Shown here: piece after piece, positions 7,325 through 16,127 of the stretch | Position numbering within the stretch: the first letter of the stretch is position 1 | Layout: the number at the start of each line of letters is the position of its first letter | From: Sulfuricurvum sp. | GTDB taxonomy: Bacteria; Campylobacterota; Campylobacteria; Campylobacterales; Sulfurimonadaceae | DNA length: 64,000 nt | Direction: 5' to 3' | Assembly (NCBI GenBank): GCA_024637295.1 | Contig: JAGXFL010000009.1 | Location: 1-64,000 of the forward strand | Position numbers and translations under genes: made by a program | Notes under the pieces: generated by a model | Databases searched by the model: none | Seen by the model: the letters and a program-made list of their open reading frames with translations, nothing else | What the model was told of the DNA's origin: nothing

Positions 7325-8302
7325 ATGAAAAACATCTACAATATTTTGGTTGTTGCTTTCCTAGCGTTAGTAACAGTAGGTTGTGCAGGAATCAGCCCGC
7401 AGGTTGGTGAACAGAATAACGAGCAAAGTGTTCAAGTTTATAGCGCGCCTAATGCGGATGGTGCTATTACAACAAAAACAATTGACGAAGCTTTTGAAAA
7501 AAACGGTCTAACCATGGGTGGGGACAATAATATGAACTCCCCTTTTGAGAAAAGATTTGGTAAGGTTCATTACAAAACATACAACTTAGCTATGTTTTCC
7601 AATACGGATTTAACGGTTAAGTTGATCAAAAAATATCCTAAATTTGGTTCATTAACTCCATTGACTATGTCTATTTGGTCGGATGATACAAAAAATACTA
7701 TGAATATAGCTACACTTACTTTAGTGGGTATGTCAAAAGCTGTTGGGATTCCAGTAAACGATCCGGACTTGGTTGCCTATGCAGCAATGGTCAAAACTGC
7801 GATCAAAGCAGCTTTGCCTAATGGTGCATTCCAAAAAACAAATTTCCCTGTAGTCGATGTTAACAAAGCATCATCATTTAAACAAGAGTTTACAGTTGAT
7901 ATGACAGAAACTGATCCTGATGCAATACAAGAGATCAAAGGAAACATTGAGGCAGCGTTTGAAGGTGAAATGGAGCCATTAGGCTTTTTATTACCAAACT
8001 ACATGAATCTGCAACAGGACATTTTTGACGGTGTTGGATTCAAAGAGTATGATATCTATGTAACGTATTCAATTTGTAAGTTTGATGTTATCTATCCTGT
8101 TTCTAAAGATTCTCCGGCAGCAGGTGCATGGGCTCCTTGTTCTATGTATATTTATCATAGAAAAGGCGAAGATAAAATCCATATTGGATACTTAGGTGTT
8201 GACAGCTGGATCACAAGTTTAGGCATGACGGATAAAGAGGGAATTGCAAAGCTTTATGAAGCTCAAGGTATGATTACAAAAATTCTGAAAGATTTAAACT
8301 AA
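7325..8302 (+). CDS. Lipoprotein with DUF302-like domains
   Basis: A 325-aa protein with a lipoprotein signal peptide ending in VTVGC. It is a paralogue of the 318-1328 and 8398-9426 proteins: the C-terminal repeat WAPCSMYIYHRKGEDKIHIGYLG and DSWITSLGM matches theirs, and a degenerate first repeat is seen at FGSLTPLTMSIW. The frame is open from 7271, but AAAAGGAC before the ATG at 7325 and the signal peptide fix the start there. A CRP/FNR-like palindrome sits in the leader, so it is probably regulated separately from soxCDYZ. It ends in a hairpin terminator. Function unknown; a periplasmic membrane-anchored partner of the Sox system is inferred. Confidence 0.72.
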   Translation: MKNIYNILVVAFLALVTVGCAGISPQVGEQNNEQSVQVYSAPNADGAITTKTIDEAFEKNGLTMGGDNNMNSPFEKRFGKVHYKTYNLAMFSNTDLTVKLIKKYPKFGSLTPLTMSIWSDDTKNTMNIATLTLVGMSKAVGIPVNDPDLVAYAAMVKTAIKAALPNGAFQKTNFPVVDVNKASSFKQEFTVDMTETDPDAIQEIKGNIEAAFEGEMEPLGFLLPNYMNLQQDIFDGVGFKEYDIYVTYSICKFDVIYPVSKDSPAAGAWAPCSMYIYHRKGEDKIHIGYLGVDSWITSLGMTDKEGIAKLYEAQGMITKILKDLN

Positions 8303-8317
8303 TCATTGTATCCAATT

Positions 8318-8341
8318 ACTTGCCCTTGGTTGGGCAAGTTT
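8318..8341 (+). terminator. Hairpin terminator after the DUF302 lipoprotein
   Basis: ACTTGCCC and GGGCAAGT form an 8-bp stem around TTGGTT, followed by TT and an A/T-rich tail. The U-tract is short, so efficiency is uncertain. Confidence 0.55.
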
Positions 8342-8397
8342 AAACAGTAAAGCAAATAATATGATTTGTTTTATCTTTAAACTTTAAAGGAAGATAT

Positions 8398-9426
8398 ATG
8401 AAATTATTGAAACAGATTGTTCCTGGCATACTCCTTGGAGCGACTTTATTAACATCATTAAGTGCGACTGATGAGTATGTTCCAAGTAATAATAAAAATC
8501 TTGCGGTCGAATATACTTTGGACAATAAAGATATTGCATTTGATAAAGCTTTTTTTGACTTTACGGTAAAGCCATTGGAGAAGATAGGTTTTTTTCTAAG
8601 CGATCCACATCACAATGTACATAGTGTGTATGAACAGATGCTGGGGCAAACCTCTTTGAGTCAGCTATCTTTTTCTTCTCTAGTGAATGATGAAAAGGCA
8701 AGAGTACTTTTCAATAAGGACCCACGTATAGGTGGATTTACGCCGTTTAACTTGGTGATATACAGAAAAAAATCAGATGAAAAGACTGTTATAACCCATA
8801 TAACTCCAGAAGCTGCATTGGATATTCTTCATATAACCGATCAGGATGTACGTAAGCAATATATAGCTATGTATAAGCCGCTTGATGATTTGATAGAAAA
8901 AGAATACGGTGCGAGTGCTAAAAAAAGTTATACACAGATTCAAGGCTATGCAAAATATAACATGATGAATTTTGAGATACCTTTTGAGCAACAAGACGAT
9001 ATCGATGATTTTTTTGATGCATTTCAAGAAAAGTTTGAATCTACCTTCCAATTTAAGGGCTATATCATTGCCGGTTTTTATAATATGAAATACAGCTTGA
9101 ACAGTGAAAATGATGTTCTTCCTGACTTTTCAAACTTTGTCGTTTGGTCTTTGTGCCATATACCTTTTTCATATACAATCTTTGATGGTCCAAACCCTTT
9201 GCCTCAAGCGGCGATGTTTGCACCATGTTCTATGTATGCCTATGTCAAAAAAGGTGAAAACAAGATTGTCATCGGAATGCCAACGCTAACTTCATGGGCG
9301 GCAGCATTAGGAATCACGGATAAAGAGAAATTGAAAAAGATTGAGGAACTCGACACGGAAATTCCGTCTATAATACATAGTCTTGGTGGGGTTGATGTTT
9401 CAAATAAGAATCCATTAGTCAACTAA
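8398..9426 (+). CDS. Exported protein with two DUF302-like domains
   Basis: A 342-aa protein with signal peptide (residues 1-23, ending LTSLSA) and two DUF302-like repeats. The first (KIGFFLSDPHH, DPRIGGFTPFNLVIYRKK) and second (MFAPCSMYAYVKKGENKIVIG) are clearly related to the 318-1328 protein, with which it shares layout and length. AAAGGAAG precedes the ATG. It is the last gene of the sulfur island and ends at a terminator shared with the convergent operon. Possibly co-regulated with the CRP-site gene upstream. No biochemical role is known for this subfamily. Confidence 0.73.
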   Translation: MKLLKQIVPGILLGATLLTSLSATDEYVPSNNKNLAVEYTLDNKDIAFDKAFFDFTVKPLEKIGFFLSDPHHNVHSVYEQMLGQTSLSQLSFSSLVNDEKARVLFNKDPRIGGFTPFNLVIYRKKSDEKTVITHITPEAALDILHITDQDVRKQYIAMYKPLDDLIEKEYGASAKKSYTQIQGYAKYNMMNFEIPFEQQDDIDDFFDAFQEKFESTFQFKGYIIAGFYNMKYSLNSENDVLPDFSNFVVWSLCHIPFSYTIFDGPNPLPQAAMFAPCSMYAYVKKGENKIVIGMPTLTSWAAALGITDKEKLKKIEELDTEIPSIIHSLGGVDVSNKNPLVN

Positions 9427-9451
9427 TCCAAGGGAGATATTTTTAAATTGC

Positions 9452-9479
9452 TAGGGGGTATAAATGCCCCCTATTTTTT
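9452..9479. terminator. Bidirectional terminator between convergent operons
   Basis: TAGGGGG and CCCCCTA form a 7-bp stem around TATAAATG, followed by six T on the + strand. On the other strand the stop codon of the 9471-10520 gene lies inside the right arm, so the element overlaps the end of that reading frame. Confidence 0.7.
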
Positions 9480-10520
9480 GTCTATAGCCTCTTTAGCGCC
9501 CTTGATGGCGTCGTTCATGGCAGCTTTAGCCACACTCCATGCCCGTGCACCCATTGCCTTGGCTTCTTGTGCCGATGAAGAGTTAAGCAATTTGTTTCTA
9601 CGATCACTCATCCCCTGTCTTAAACGACTTAATTTACTTCTCAATAATTCGACTGTCTCATGGGACAAGATAGCAAGTTCTTCGGTGTCAAATCGAATAT
9701 CAGTACCGATTTTCGTTAGTTTTTCAATCAGATCCGGAGAGTTATGTTTTGCCAGAGATTGGACAATCTGCCCAAATAGGGTGTGAATTTGTTCGAGCTC
9801 GTCTTCGATTAGCTGATACTCTTCACGATAAAGGGCTTTGACTTCCTCTGGAACGAAGAGCAGGTATTGACGAAACTTCTCGATCGACTTGTGCAGCGCT
9901 GAGCGAATACCCAGCATCGAGCCGCGTAAGATAGTATTGGCTTGATTGGGTGATGCTTGCGCTATATTGAGAGCACTTTGGAGTATGCTTGAAAGAATTC
10001 TACGGATACGCACTGCATTAAGGACATTGGCATTGAGTGTTTCAAAGGTGATTTCCTTGATGATCTCATGCAATGTCTCTTCGATATCGCTCCCTTTTTC
10101 AAGGGTTGTGATGATAGCGGATTCAACCATTTCCTCAAGAAGTTCAAGCAAATCAATGGATTGAAGTTTTATTTGATGCAGTTTTTCCAATTGAGCACTA
10201 TCATCCCCCATATGTTTTTCCAAGGCATTGAACAGTGTGTATTTGAGATGCTGAAGGTCATCACGTTTGCGTGAAATTTGACGCTCTATACGATCTTTTT
10301 GTGCCATTAAGTCTTCAAGCGTGTCTTGCAGCTCTGCAGTCTCTTCTTCGAGCAAAGCGTTACTGAGAACCCTGAGCTCTGCTAGACTTAGGGCATTGGG
10401 TTGTAAAGACCACTCTTCTTTGATAGAGGTGAGGACTGTTTCCAGTTTACGTTCCATTGAGGAAGATGAGAGGGATTTATAGCGTGTTTTGATGTCACGC
10501 TTAAAAATGTCGAGATCCAT
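9471..10520 (-). CDS. Alpha-helical coiled-coil protein of unknown function
   Basis: A 349-aa protein predicted as almost entirely helical, rich in Glu, Lys, Leu and Gln, with heptad-like stretches around residues 55-100 (LLEEETAELQDTLEDLM) and 225-270. No signal peptide or membrane segment. The last 40 residues are Ala-rich and amphipathic (AKAMGARAWSVAKAAMNDAI). A strong AAGGAGATAATC precedes the ATG. It is the last gene of the leuC-mobA-moaC-DUF493 operon, 29 bases after the DUF493 gene. I do not recognise the family. Its helical-bundle look resembles apolipoprotein-like or scaffold proteins, but that is only a description. Confidence 0.6.
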   Translation of the reverse strand: MDLDIFKRDIKTRYKSLSSSSMERKLETVLTSIKEEWSLQPNALSLAELRVLSNALLEEETAELQDTLEDLMAQKDRIERQISRKRDDLQHLKYTLFNALEKHMGDDSAQLEKLHQIKLQSIDLLELLEEMVESAIITTLEKGSDIEETLHEIIKEITFETLNANVLNAVRIRRILSSILQSALNIAQASPNQANTILRGSMLGIRSALHKSIEKFRQYLLFVPEEVKALYREEYQLIEDELEQIHTLFGQIVQSLAKHNSPDLIEKLTKIGTDIRFDTEELAILSHETVELLRSKLSRLRQGMSDRRNKLLNSSSAQEAKAMGARAWSVAKAAMNDAIKGAKEAIDKK

Positions 10521-10549
10521 GATTATCTCCTTGGGAAGATGTGTAAAAG

Positions 10550-10819
10550 CTATAAGACCATTTTTATATGGACATGTGCTTTGAGTGTTTCATAAAAATA
10601 GGTTCTTTCATCTTCATTATGAACTAAAAGTTCTAAGTTCATGCTGATGTATTTACCGCTTTTGCTGGTATTTGATGGAATCAAGGTATACGGGCGTTCG
10701 CTAAAAACCTCGATTGCCGCTATCTCTAAACCTGCACGTTCGTATCCAACTACTTTGTAGCACCATTTACATGGATATTCGAGCTGTAGTTTTTGCTCAG
10801 AGTCGTTTATAATCTCCAC
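10550..10819 (-). CDS. DUF493 (HP0495/YbeD-like) protein
   Basis: An 89-aa protein of the DUF493/UPF0250 family, with the typical N-terminal [14 protein letters not shown] and C-terminal [13 protein letters not shown]. Members such as Helicobacter HP0495 and E. coli YbeD have a ferredoxin-like, ACT-type fold and are thought to have a regulatory role. The start is GTG at 10817-10819, supported by CAGGAGGCAAAA at correct spacing. It overlaps the end of moaC by 23 bases, so translation is probably coupled. Confidence 0.85.
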   Translation of the reverse strand: MEIINDSEQKLQLEYPCKWCYKVVGYERAGLEIAAIEVFSERPYTLIPSNTSKSGKYISMNLELLVHNEDERTYFYETLKAHVHIKMVL

Positions 10820-11270
10820 TTTTGCCTCCTGATTTGGTTTCGAGCTGAATAGGACCTATGATCATGCTTTTGTCAATGGCCTTAAGCATGTCGTAGATCG
10901 TCAATAAGCCGATGCTGGTTCCGGTTAAAGCTTCCATTTCAACACCGGTCTGCCCGCTTAACTTAGCGGTTACGGTGAGTCTGAATCCTGGTAGTTCCGG
11001 TAGTTCATCGATATCACAATTGACACCGCTTAAATTTAGCGGATGGCACATCGGAATCAGATCAGATGTTTTTTTGGTCCCCATGATGGCTGCGATGACG
11101 GCAGTTTGTAGTACCGGCCCTTTTTTGGCTGTTTGTTGGATGACGGCATTATAGGCGTCAGCGCTCATCGTGATTAGTCCACTCGCAACAGCGACGCGAG
11201 AGGTAGTCGTCTTATCGGATACATCGACCATTTTTGGTCGGTCACGCTCATCTAAATGGGTTAATTGCAT
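10797..11270 (-). CDS. moaC: MoaC, cyclic pyranopterin monophosphate synthase
   Basis: A 157-aa protein matching MoaC throughout: [18 protein letters not shown] near the N-terminus, [19 protein letters not shown], the GVEMEALTG core, and [11 protein letters not shown] with the catalytic lysine. It converts the MoaA product to cyclic pyranopterin monophosphate, an early step of molybdopterin synthesis. It lies between mobA (6-base gap) and the DUF493 gene (overlap). Its product is needed by Mo enzymes including SoxC in this window. Full length. Confidence 0.95.
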   Translation of the reverse strand: MQLTHLDERDRPKMVDVSDKTTTSRVAVASGLITMSADAYNAVIQQTAKKGPVLQTAVIAAIMGTKKTSDLIPMCHPLNLSGVNCDIDELPELPGFRLTVTAKLSGQTGVEMEALTGTSIGLLTIYDMLKAIDKSMIIGPIQLETKSGGKSGDYKRL

Positions 11271-11276
11271 AGATAG

Positions 11277-11870
11277 TCACTTTGATTCATTTTCATCATT
11301 ATAACGCGAAACAGCTTCTTCGTATTCATTGGGGTAGTTAAGGTTGCTAAAGAGCTCTTCGTGGGGGAAGTCGACATAATGTGTCTTTGCTGATGAAAGA
11401 AGCTTTCCTAGCCGATGATCATTTTCACGTAGCATCCGTTTGAATTGATCCAAAAGAGATCGATGATATATCCCTGCCATTGGGTGGGCTCCGGATGGCG
11501 TTTGCGCAATCACAGCGTCATAATAGGGTTTATCAGCATCTATGAGTCGTTGTATGACCTCTTGGGTGACAAAGGGGGTATCGACGCTTAGGACAAATAT
11601 ACGTTCACAGGAGATAGCATCTAAAGCCGCTACAAATCCTGCAGTTGGAGCATAGCCTGACGCTGTTGGATCTTCTATAACGTTTGGGTCAAAGTCAAAT
11701 TTATCACTGCTTTTAGCAGAGATATATGTAGAGGTAAACAGTTTAGATAGGCGTTCATATTGAAATTGTGCGAGTGTGGGATATGTCCCAAAAGGGAGCA
11801 ATGATTTGTCCTGCCCCATTCGGGAGCTTTTTCCACCTGCAAAGAGAATGCAGGGAAAATCGAATTTCAT
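11277..11870 (-). CDS. mobA: MobA, molybdenum cofactor guanylyltransferase
   Basis: A 197-aa nucleotidyltransferase with the MobA signature FAGGKSSRMGQDKSLLPFG at the N-terminus, SVDTPFVTQEVIQ (metal-binding Asp in VDTPF), and HPMAGIYH with the substrate loop. It adds GMP to Mo-molybdopterin to give the MGD form. SoxC-type enzymes use plain Mo-molybdopterin, so MobA points to further, DMSO-reductase-type Mo enzymes elsewhere in the genome. It starts 2 bases after the leuC stop. Confidence 0.92.
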   Translation of the reverse strand: MKFDFPCILFAGGKSSRMGQDKSLLPFGTYPTLAQFQYERLSKLFTSTYISAKSSDKFDFDPNVIEDPTASGYAPTAGFVAALDAISCERIFVLSVDTPFVTQEVIQRLIDADKPYYDAVIAQTPSGAHPMAGIYHRSLLDQFKRMLRENDHRLGKLLSSAKTHYVDFPHEELFSNLNYPNEYEEAVSRYNDENESK

Positions 11871-11871
11871 A

Positions 11872-13143
11872 TCAGTGGATGATTGTCTCAGGATCGGTGA
11901 TGTATCCTGTGATGGCCGAAGCGGCCGCGACGGCAGAGTTAGCCAAATAGACTTTTGAGCTACGGGAGCCCATGCGTCCTACGAAATTGCGATTGGTCGT
12001 TGCAATGGCGACTTCATCATCACCCAAGATACCCATATAGCCACCCAGACATGCACCACATGTCGGATTAGAGACAACACCGCCCGCATCGATGATGATG
12101 TCCATATAGCCCGCTTTGGTCGCTTCTCGTGCAATACGCTGTGTAGCAGGGGTTACGATGAGACGGACGTCAGGATGAACTCTTTTGCCCTTGAGAATCT
12201 CTGCTGCAATCTTGAGATCGCCTAATCGTCCGTTAGTACAGCTTCCGATGAAGGCCTGATCGACTTTAATCTTGTCTGAGACGGCTTGGCTTAGAGTGTG
12301 CCCGTTTGAGGGTAAAAATGGATAAGCGATTACCGGTTCCAGTTTTGCGACATCGATTTCAAGTATTTGAGTATACACGGCGTCTTCGTCGGAATAGTGA
12401 AGTTTTGCTTCACGGGCAAGAGGTTTGTCCGCTAAAAATTCGGCAGTGACATCATCGTACGCAACGATACCACTTTTAGCTCCTGCTTCGATCGCCATAT
12501 TACACATACTGAAACGGTCATCCATATTGAGATGAGTAATAGTGCTTCCTGTAAACTCTAACGTGCGATAAAGGGCACCGTCTACGCCGATCATACGAAT
12601 CACTTCGAGGATGATGTCTTTACCTGTGGTATATTTACCCGGTTTTCCACTCAAGACTACTTTGATGCTCTCAGGGACTTTGAACCAGTTGCCTCCGGTA
12701 ATCATGGCAAATGCCAAATCGGTCGATCCCATTCCTGTAGAGAACGCACCTAGTGCCCCGTGTGTACAGGTGTGTGAATCAGCACCGATGATCACATCAC
12801 CCGGTACAACGAGCCCTTTTTCAGGAAGAAGAGCATGTTCGATTCCCATGTCTTTTTCATCAAAAAAGTTTTTGAGAGCGTGTTTTTTGGCAAAATCACG
12901 GCTGATGCGTGCTTGATTGGCAGAAGCTATGTCTTTTGCTGGGATAAAATGATCCAAAACGAGTGAAAAGCCATCCGGATTAGCCAATGCGGTTGCGCCG
13001 GAATCTTCAAATGCCTTGATCGAGATAGGGGTCGTGATATCGTTTCCGATGACCATATCGATCGGACAGCGGATGATTTCGCCTGCATAAACCGGTTTCC
13101 CGACGTGTTGTGAAAATATTTTTTCAGTAATAGTTTGTCCCAT
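11872..13143 (-). CDS. leuC: LeuC, 3-isopropylmalate dehydratase large subunit
   Basis: A 423-aa aconitase-superfamily protein of the bacterial/archaeal LeuC type. Fe-S ligands lie in GSCTNGR (about residue 295) and NPTCGACLGG (about residue 355), and GADSHTCTHGA is the active-site segment. With LeuD (not in the window) it isomerises isopropylmalate in leucine synthesis. The frame opens at a TTG at 13158, but AAGG at the right distance supports the ATG at 13143. It heads an operon with mobA, moaC, DUF493 and the helical protein. A homoaconitase-family alternative substrate cannot be excluded by eye. Confidence 0.9.
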   Translation of the reverse strand: MGQTITEKIFSQHVGKPVYAGEIIRCPIDMVIGNDITTPISIKAFEDSGATALANPDGFSLVLDHFIPAKDIASANQARISRDFAKKHALKNFFDEKDMGIEHALLPEKGLVVPGDVIIGADSHTCTHGALGAFSTGMGSTDLAFAMITGGNWFKVPESIKVVLSGKPGKYTTGKDIILEVIRMIGVDGALYRTLEFTGSTITHLNMDDRFSMCNMAIEAGAKSGIVAYDDVTAEFLADKPLAREAKLHYSDEDAVYTQILEIDVAKLEPVIAYPFLPSNGHTLSQAVSDKIKVDQAFIGSCTNGRLGDLKIAAEILKGKRVHPDVRLIVTPATQRIAREATKAGYMDIIIDAGGVVSNPTCGACLGGYMGILGDDEVAIATTNRNFVGRMGSRSSKVYLANSAVAAASAITGYITDPETIIH

Positions 13144-13179
13144 AACGCATGCCTTCAAAAGGGGTTTAATAATAGTGGG

Positions 13180-13185
13180 ATTATA
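13180..13185 (-). promoter_or_regulatory. Probable -10 element of the leuC operon
   Basis: On the minus strand GCTATAATCC gives a perfect TATAAT 37 bases before the leuC ATG. No convincing -35 is seen. Confidence 0.5.
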
Positions 13186-13233
13186 GCATGCAAGGGTTTA
13201 AGGATACTTAGCAAAAAAAGTAAGTATAAGGAC

Positions 13234-14853
13234 TCAAATGGTGAATTGTTTGAGTTCGCTATTAAGTTTTACGGAGCTTTCATGGAGACTTTTGGTCGCT
13301 CCTGTGATTTTTTGAATGCTTTGTTCGTTTGATGAGGTGATATCGTTTAGGTGTGTTATTTTAGTAGATACCTGATTCATCCCATCAAGTACTTCTTGAA
13401 GTTGCTCATTGGAAGTATGGACACTTGATGCTGCCATAGAGATGAGTGAACTTGAAGATTGGATGACGGAAAGAATGGTATTTGAATCATTCGAAACATG
13501 CATAACAAGTGATGCTGATTTTTTCATTTTGGAACTGGTGGAGGTAATAGTATTGACAATGGTACCAATGGTAGCATTGATTTTGGAAAGACTTTCTTGC
13601 GTACGCTCGGCAAGTTTTCGTACTTCATCGGCAACTACAGCAAACCCGCGTCCGTGTTCACCGGCACGTGCGGCTTCAATTGCGGCATTTAAGGCCAAAA
13701 GATTTGTTTGATCGGCAATATCGCCTATCATCTCCAAAACCCCTTTGATCTCTTTGGTGTGTTCATTTAAGTGATTGAGTTCATCTGAGAGTTGCTGTTG
13801 ATCCTGGGCAACGGATTGAATATCGGTATTGATCTCAGCAATCTTTTCGCTTGCCGTGATGAGGTTGGTATTTGCTCCATCAATCTTTTTGTTGGTGTCT
13901 CGGGCGGAAGTGCTTGAACGTGTAACGATTGATTGCAATGCAATGATTTGGTTATGTGCTTGAGAAACATAGGTCGTGCTTGAATGAAGCTGATCACGTA
14001 TGAGCATCGATACGGTAGACATCTCTTCGGAGGCTAACAGCGTATTGGTCGAGGAAGATTGGATATTTCCCATCATGGTTTGAAGGGCTTCAAGTGAATT
14101 ATTAATGTCTTTTGCTGCGATAGAAAGTTCATCATTTCCAGCCGAATCAGCTCGATATTGAAGATTTCCTTCTTTGAGATGATGGGCTATTTGTGTGAGA
14201 TTTGCAATCTTTTTCAATAAATCATGGGTAATGGTTCGAAGAATCAAAAAGACAACAATAACACCAAGCGGAAGTGTAATCGCAATGAGCAGCAAAGTAT
14301 TTTTGAAATCATGTTGCGAAACTTCATAAAGATGATCGGCATTGGCAATCTGAAGTTCGATTAAAGTATCCAATGCAACGTTTGCCGGAATCAAAGTATA
14401 AGTGAAATCACTTTGTATTAAATCAAGAATGCTCATAAGTTCTTTTTTATCGATTGCCTCTTCCAAAAGTGTAATCGATCGGTCTGCTCTTTCCATAGCT
14501 ACTTTGATATCGGGAAGTTTTGCAAGTTCTTGTTTGGTTAATTTCCCTTTGCTGTATGCTGTCCATGTTTGATTGAGTTTTTTGTGCGCATTTGTAACGG
14601 TTTTGGAAGCTGTTTCGAAATCTCCAACCCCCTCTGAGAGATTGGTGGCATTTTGGAGAATATCTTTTTCAATAATATTCTTACATGTTCGCAGCTGTTG
14701 TAGCGGAGCTATGCTTTGGGAATGAATTCGATCAATCGATGCATTGGATAAAAACATTCCGATAACACCCAGGGCAATAGCAATCAATGCAAAAGCTTGA
14801 GACAAGATCACGATAAGCGCAATTTTTTTTCGAATAGAAAGATGATGAAACAT
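13234..14853 (-). CDS. Methyl-accepting chemotaxis protein
   Basis: A chemoreceptor of about 539 aa. Order: a first membrane helix (about residues 10-35), a periplasmic four-helix-bundle ligand domain of about 150 residues, a second membrane helix ([19 protein letters not shown]), HAMP, and a cytoplasmic signalling domain with the conserved hairpin tip ([20 protein letters not shown] and [15 protein letters not shown]). It passes ligand signals to CheW/CheA. The frame can start at a GTG at 14865, but the ATG at 14853 begins the usual short basic N-terminus ([10 protein letters not shown]) and is preferred. The ligand is not predictable. Transcribed alone, divergent from arsC. Confidence 0.93.
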   Translation of the reverse strand: MFHHLSIRKKIALIVILSQAFALIAIALGVIGMFLSNASIDRIHSQSIAPLQQLRTCKNIIEKDILQNATNLSEGVGDFETASKTVTNAHKKLNQTWTAYSKGKLTKQELAKLPDIKVAMERADRSITLLEEAIDKKELMSILDLIQSDFTYTLIPANVALDTLIELQIANADHLYEVSQHDFKNTLLLIAITLPLGVIVVFLILRTITHDLLKKIANLTQIAHHLKEGNLQYRADSAGNDELSIAAKDINNSLEALQTMMGNIQSSSTNTLLASEEMSTVSMLIRDQLHSSTTYVSQAHNQIIALQSIVTRSSTSARDTNKKIDGANTNLITASEKIAEINTDIQSVAQDQQQLSDELNHLNEHTKEIKGVLEMIGDIADQTNLLALNAAIEAARAGEHGRGFAVVADEVRKLAERTQESLSKINATIGTIVNTITSTSSKMKKSASLVMHVSNDSNTILSVIQSSSSLISMAASSVHTSNEQLQEVLDGMNQVSTKITHLNDITSSNEQSIQKITGATKSLHESSVKLNSELKQFTI

Positions 14854-14964
14854 GAGGATACCCACTACAAATAGAATAATGGCAGAAGTATAAATAGTGA
14901 CGATTACTCTAGGGTTACGTATGTCGTACTCATCCTATTATTAGTATTGTAGGGATGAAGAAGT

Positions 14965-14970
14965 TATAAT
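14965..14970 (+). promoter_or_regulatory. Probable -10 element of arsC
   Basis: A perfect TATAAT (AAGTTATAATAGG) lies 24 bases before the arsC ATG. TGGAG is the likely ribosome-binding site. Confidence 0.5.
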
Positions 14971-14994
14971 AGGGGCAAAAAAGTGGAGCTATAA

Positions 14995-15345
14995 ATGACA
15001 ATTATCTGGCACAATCCAAAATGTTCAAAATCACGCGAAGCATTAGCACTGCTAAACGATACGAATGCGAAGACACATGTGGTTAAATACCTAGAGACTG
15101 CCCCTTCACGTGATGAGATCGTGGGACTATTAAAAAAGTTGGGTGTAAGTGCGCGTGAGTTGATGCGTACGAAAGAAGATCTTTATAAAGATCTAGGTTT
15201 AGCAAAAGTGCAAGAGGAATCGGCGCTGATTGATGCGTTAGCACAGAATCCGAAATTGATTGAACGCCCTATTCTTATCCATGGCGACAAGGCGATTATT
15301 GGACGCCCTGTTGATAAAGTGCTGGAATTTTTGAAACACATTTAG
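14995..15345 (+). CDS. arsC: ArsC-family arsenate reductase (glutaredoxin type)
   Basis: A 116-aa protein of the ArsC/Spx thioredoxin-fold family: HNPKCSKSREAL with the catalytic Cys near residue 10, LMRTKEDLYKDL, and ERPILIHGDKAIIGRPVD containing the conserved arginines. It would reduce arsenate using glutathione/glutaredoxin-type thiols. YffB-like members of the same family lack proven arsenate activity, so the substrate is inferred. It is a single gene, with no arsenite pump or ArsR next to it. Its 3' end overlaps the convergent M15 peptidase gene by 50 bases. Confidence 0.82.
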   Translation: MTIIWHNPKCSKSREALALLNDTNAKTHVVKYLETAPSRDEIVGLLKKLGVSARELMRTKEDLYKDLGLAKVQEESALIDALAQNPKLIERPILIHGDKAIIGRPVDKVLEFLKHI

Positions 15346-16081
15346 GGGCAAAAAGCTCTGGACGATACTCAAAATGCATGGTGTCATAGTGATACCAGCG
15401 CCCCCCCCAAATAAATCCGTATTTTTCAAAAATTCGGACGATGGAGAGCGGCATGGTGTTTTTATAGCCGATTTTTGCGGTTTCACTTGGAGATTCGTCT
15501 TTCCAGTATTGGGTCTTTGTCGGAGCTAAATCAACAGCGATACCAAAACTGTGCATCGAGAGGCGATCGGTATCTTTGATAACGCGATATTCATAAGTGC
15601 ACACACCCTCCGCCCAAATTCGCTGAGATTTTGGAAGTTTAGCTATCTCTTGACCGATCAAAAATAGTTTTTTATCGACTCCCTGCATCCGATTGACGCG
15701 CAGTTTTGTACTTCCTTTGAGTGTTGGCCATTGGATGGTGACGAGATTGGCTTCGATCGCTTTTTTATCTTTTCCATAGAGTTTTTGAAAAAAAGGCTGA
15801 TACCGTAACCGACCCGGATCGAAGAGATATGCTGGCGGGGTGTCGATTCCACCTGCATCATAGCTTTGTGAAAGTTGTGTTGAGAGATCGGTATTATTGA
15901 TCCTTTCGTCCCAAGAAGCTTTAGGCGATGCCGTATGGTATGGGAATGTTGTCCCGTCGTTCAATGTGATTGACGTTTCATTTGCGAATCGGACCAAATC
16001 GGGATATCCCTGCTGAAAACATTCAGGGTTGGCGCTTAAGAGGGTTGTGTACGAGAGTAGCAGGGTCCATCGAAAATTCAT
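15296..16081 (-). CDS. Exported M15-family (VanY-like) peptidase
   Basis: A 261-aa protein with a short signal peptide (MNFRWTLLLSYTTLLSA). The C-terminal half matches D-Ala-D-Ala carboxypeptidase/endolysin-type M15 enzymes: YEYRVI, SMHSFGIAVDLAP with zinc-ligand His and Asp, and WGGRWYHYDTMHFEY with the catalytic and final zinc His. It probably trims peptidoglycan peptides in the periplasm. The catalytic set looks complete. Its end overlaps arsC by 50 bases on the opposite strand. It has its own TATAAT upstream. Confidence 0.85.
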   Translation of the reverse strand: MNFRWTLLLSYTTLLSANPECFQQGYPDLVRFANETSITLNDGTTFPYHTASPKASWDERINNTDLSTQLSQSYDAGGIDTPPAYLFDPGRLRYQPFFQKLYGKDKKAIEANLVTIQWPTLKGSTKLRVNRMQGVDKKLFLIGQEIAKLPKSQRIWAEGVCTYEYRVIKDTDRLSMHSFGIAVDLAPTKTQYWKDESPSETAKIGYKNTMPLSIVRIFEKYGFIWGGRWYHYDTMHFEYRPELFAPKCVSKIPALYQQGVQ

Positions 16082-16109
16082 GGTTCATTCCTTGTGATGT
16101 AAAAGGGTT

Positions 16110-16115
16110 ATTATA
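16110..16115 (-). promoter_or_regulatory. Probable -10 element of the M15 peptidase gene
   Basis: On the minus strand GCTATAATAAC gives TATAAT 29 bases before the ATG at 16081; AAGGAA is the ribosome-binding site. Confidence 0.45.
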
Positions 16116-16127
16116 GCGAAAGGGCAA

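Noticed and set aside
9448-9786. Open frame on the + strand opposite the helical protein
   Set aside because: It is antisense to a 349-aa protein with a strong ribosome-binding site and includes the terminator; its codons show no gene-like pattern.
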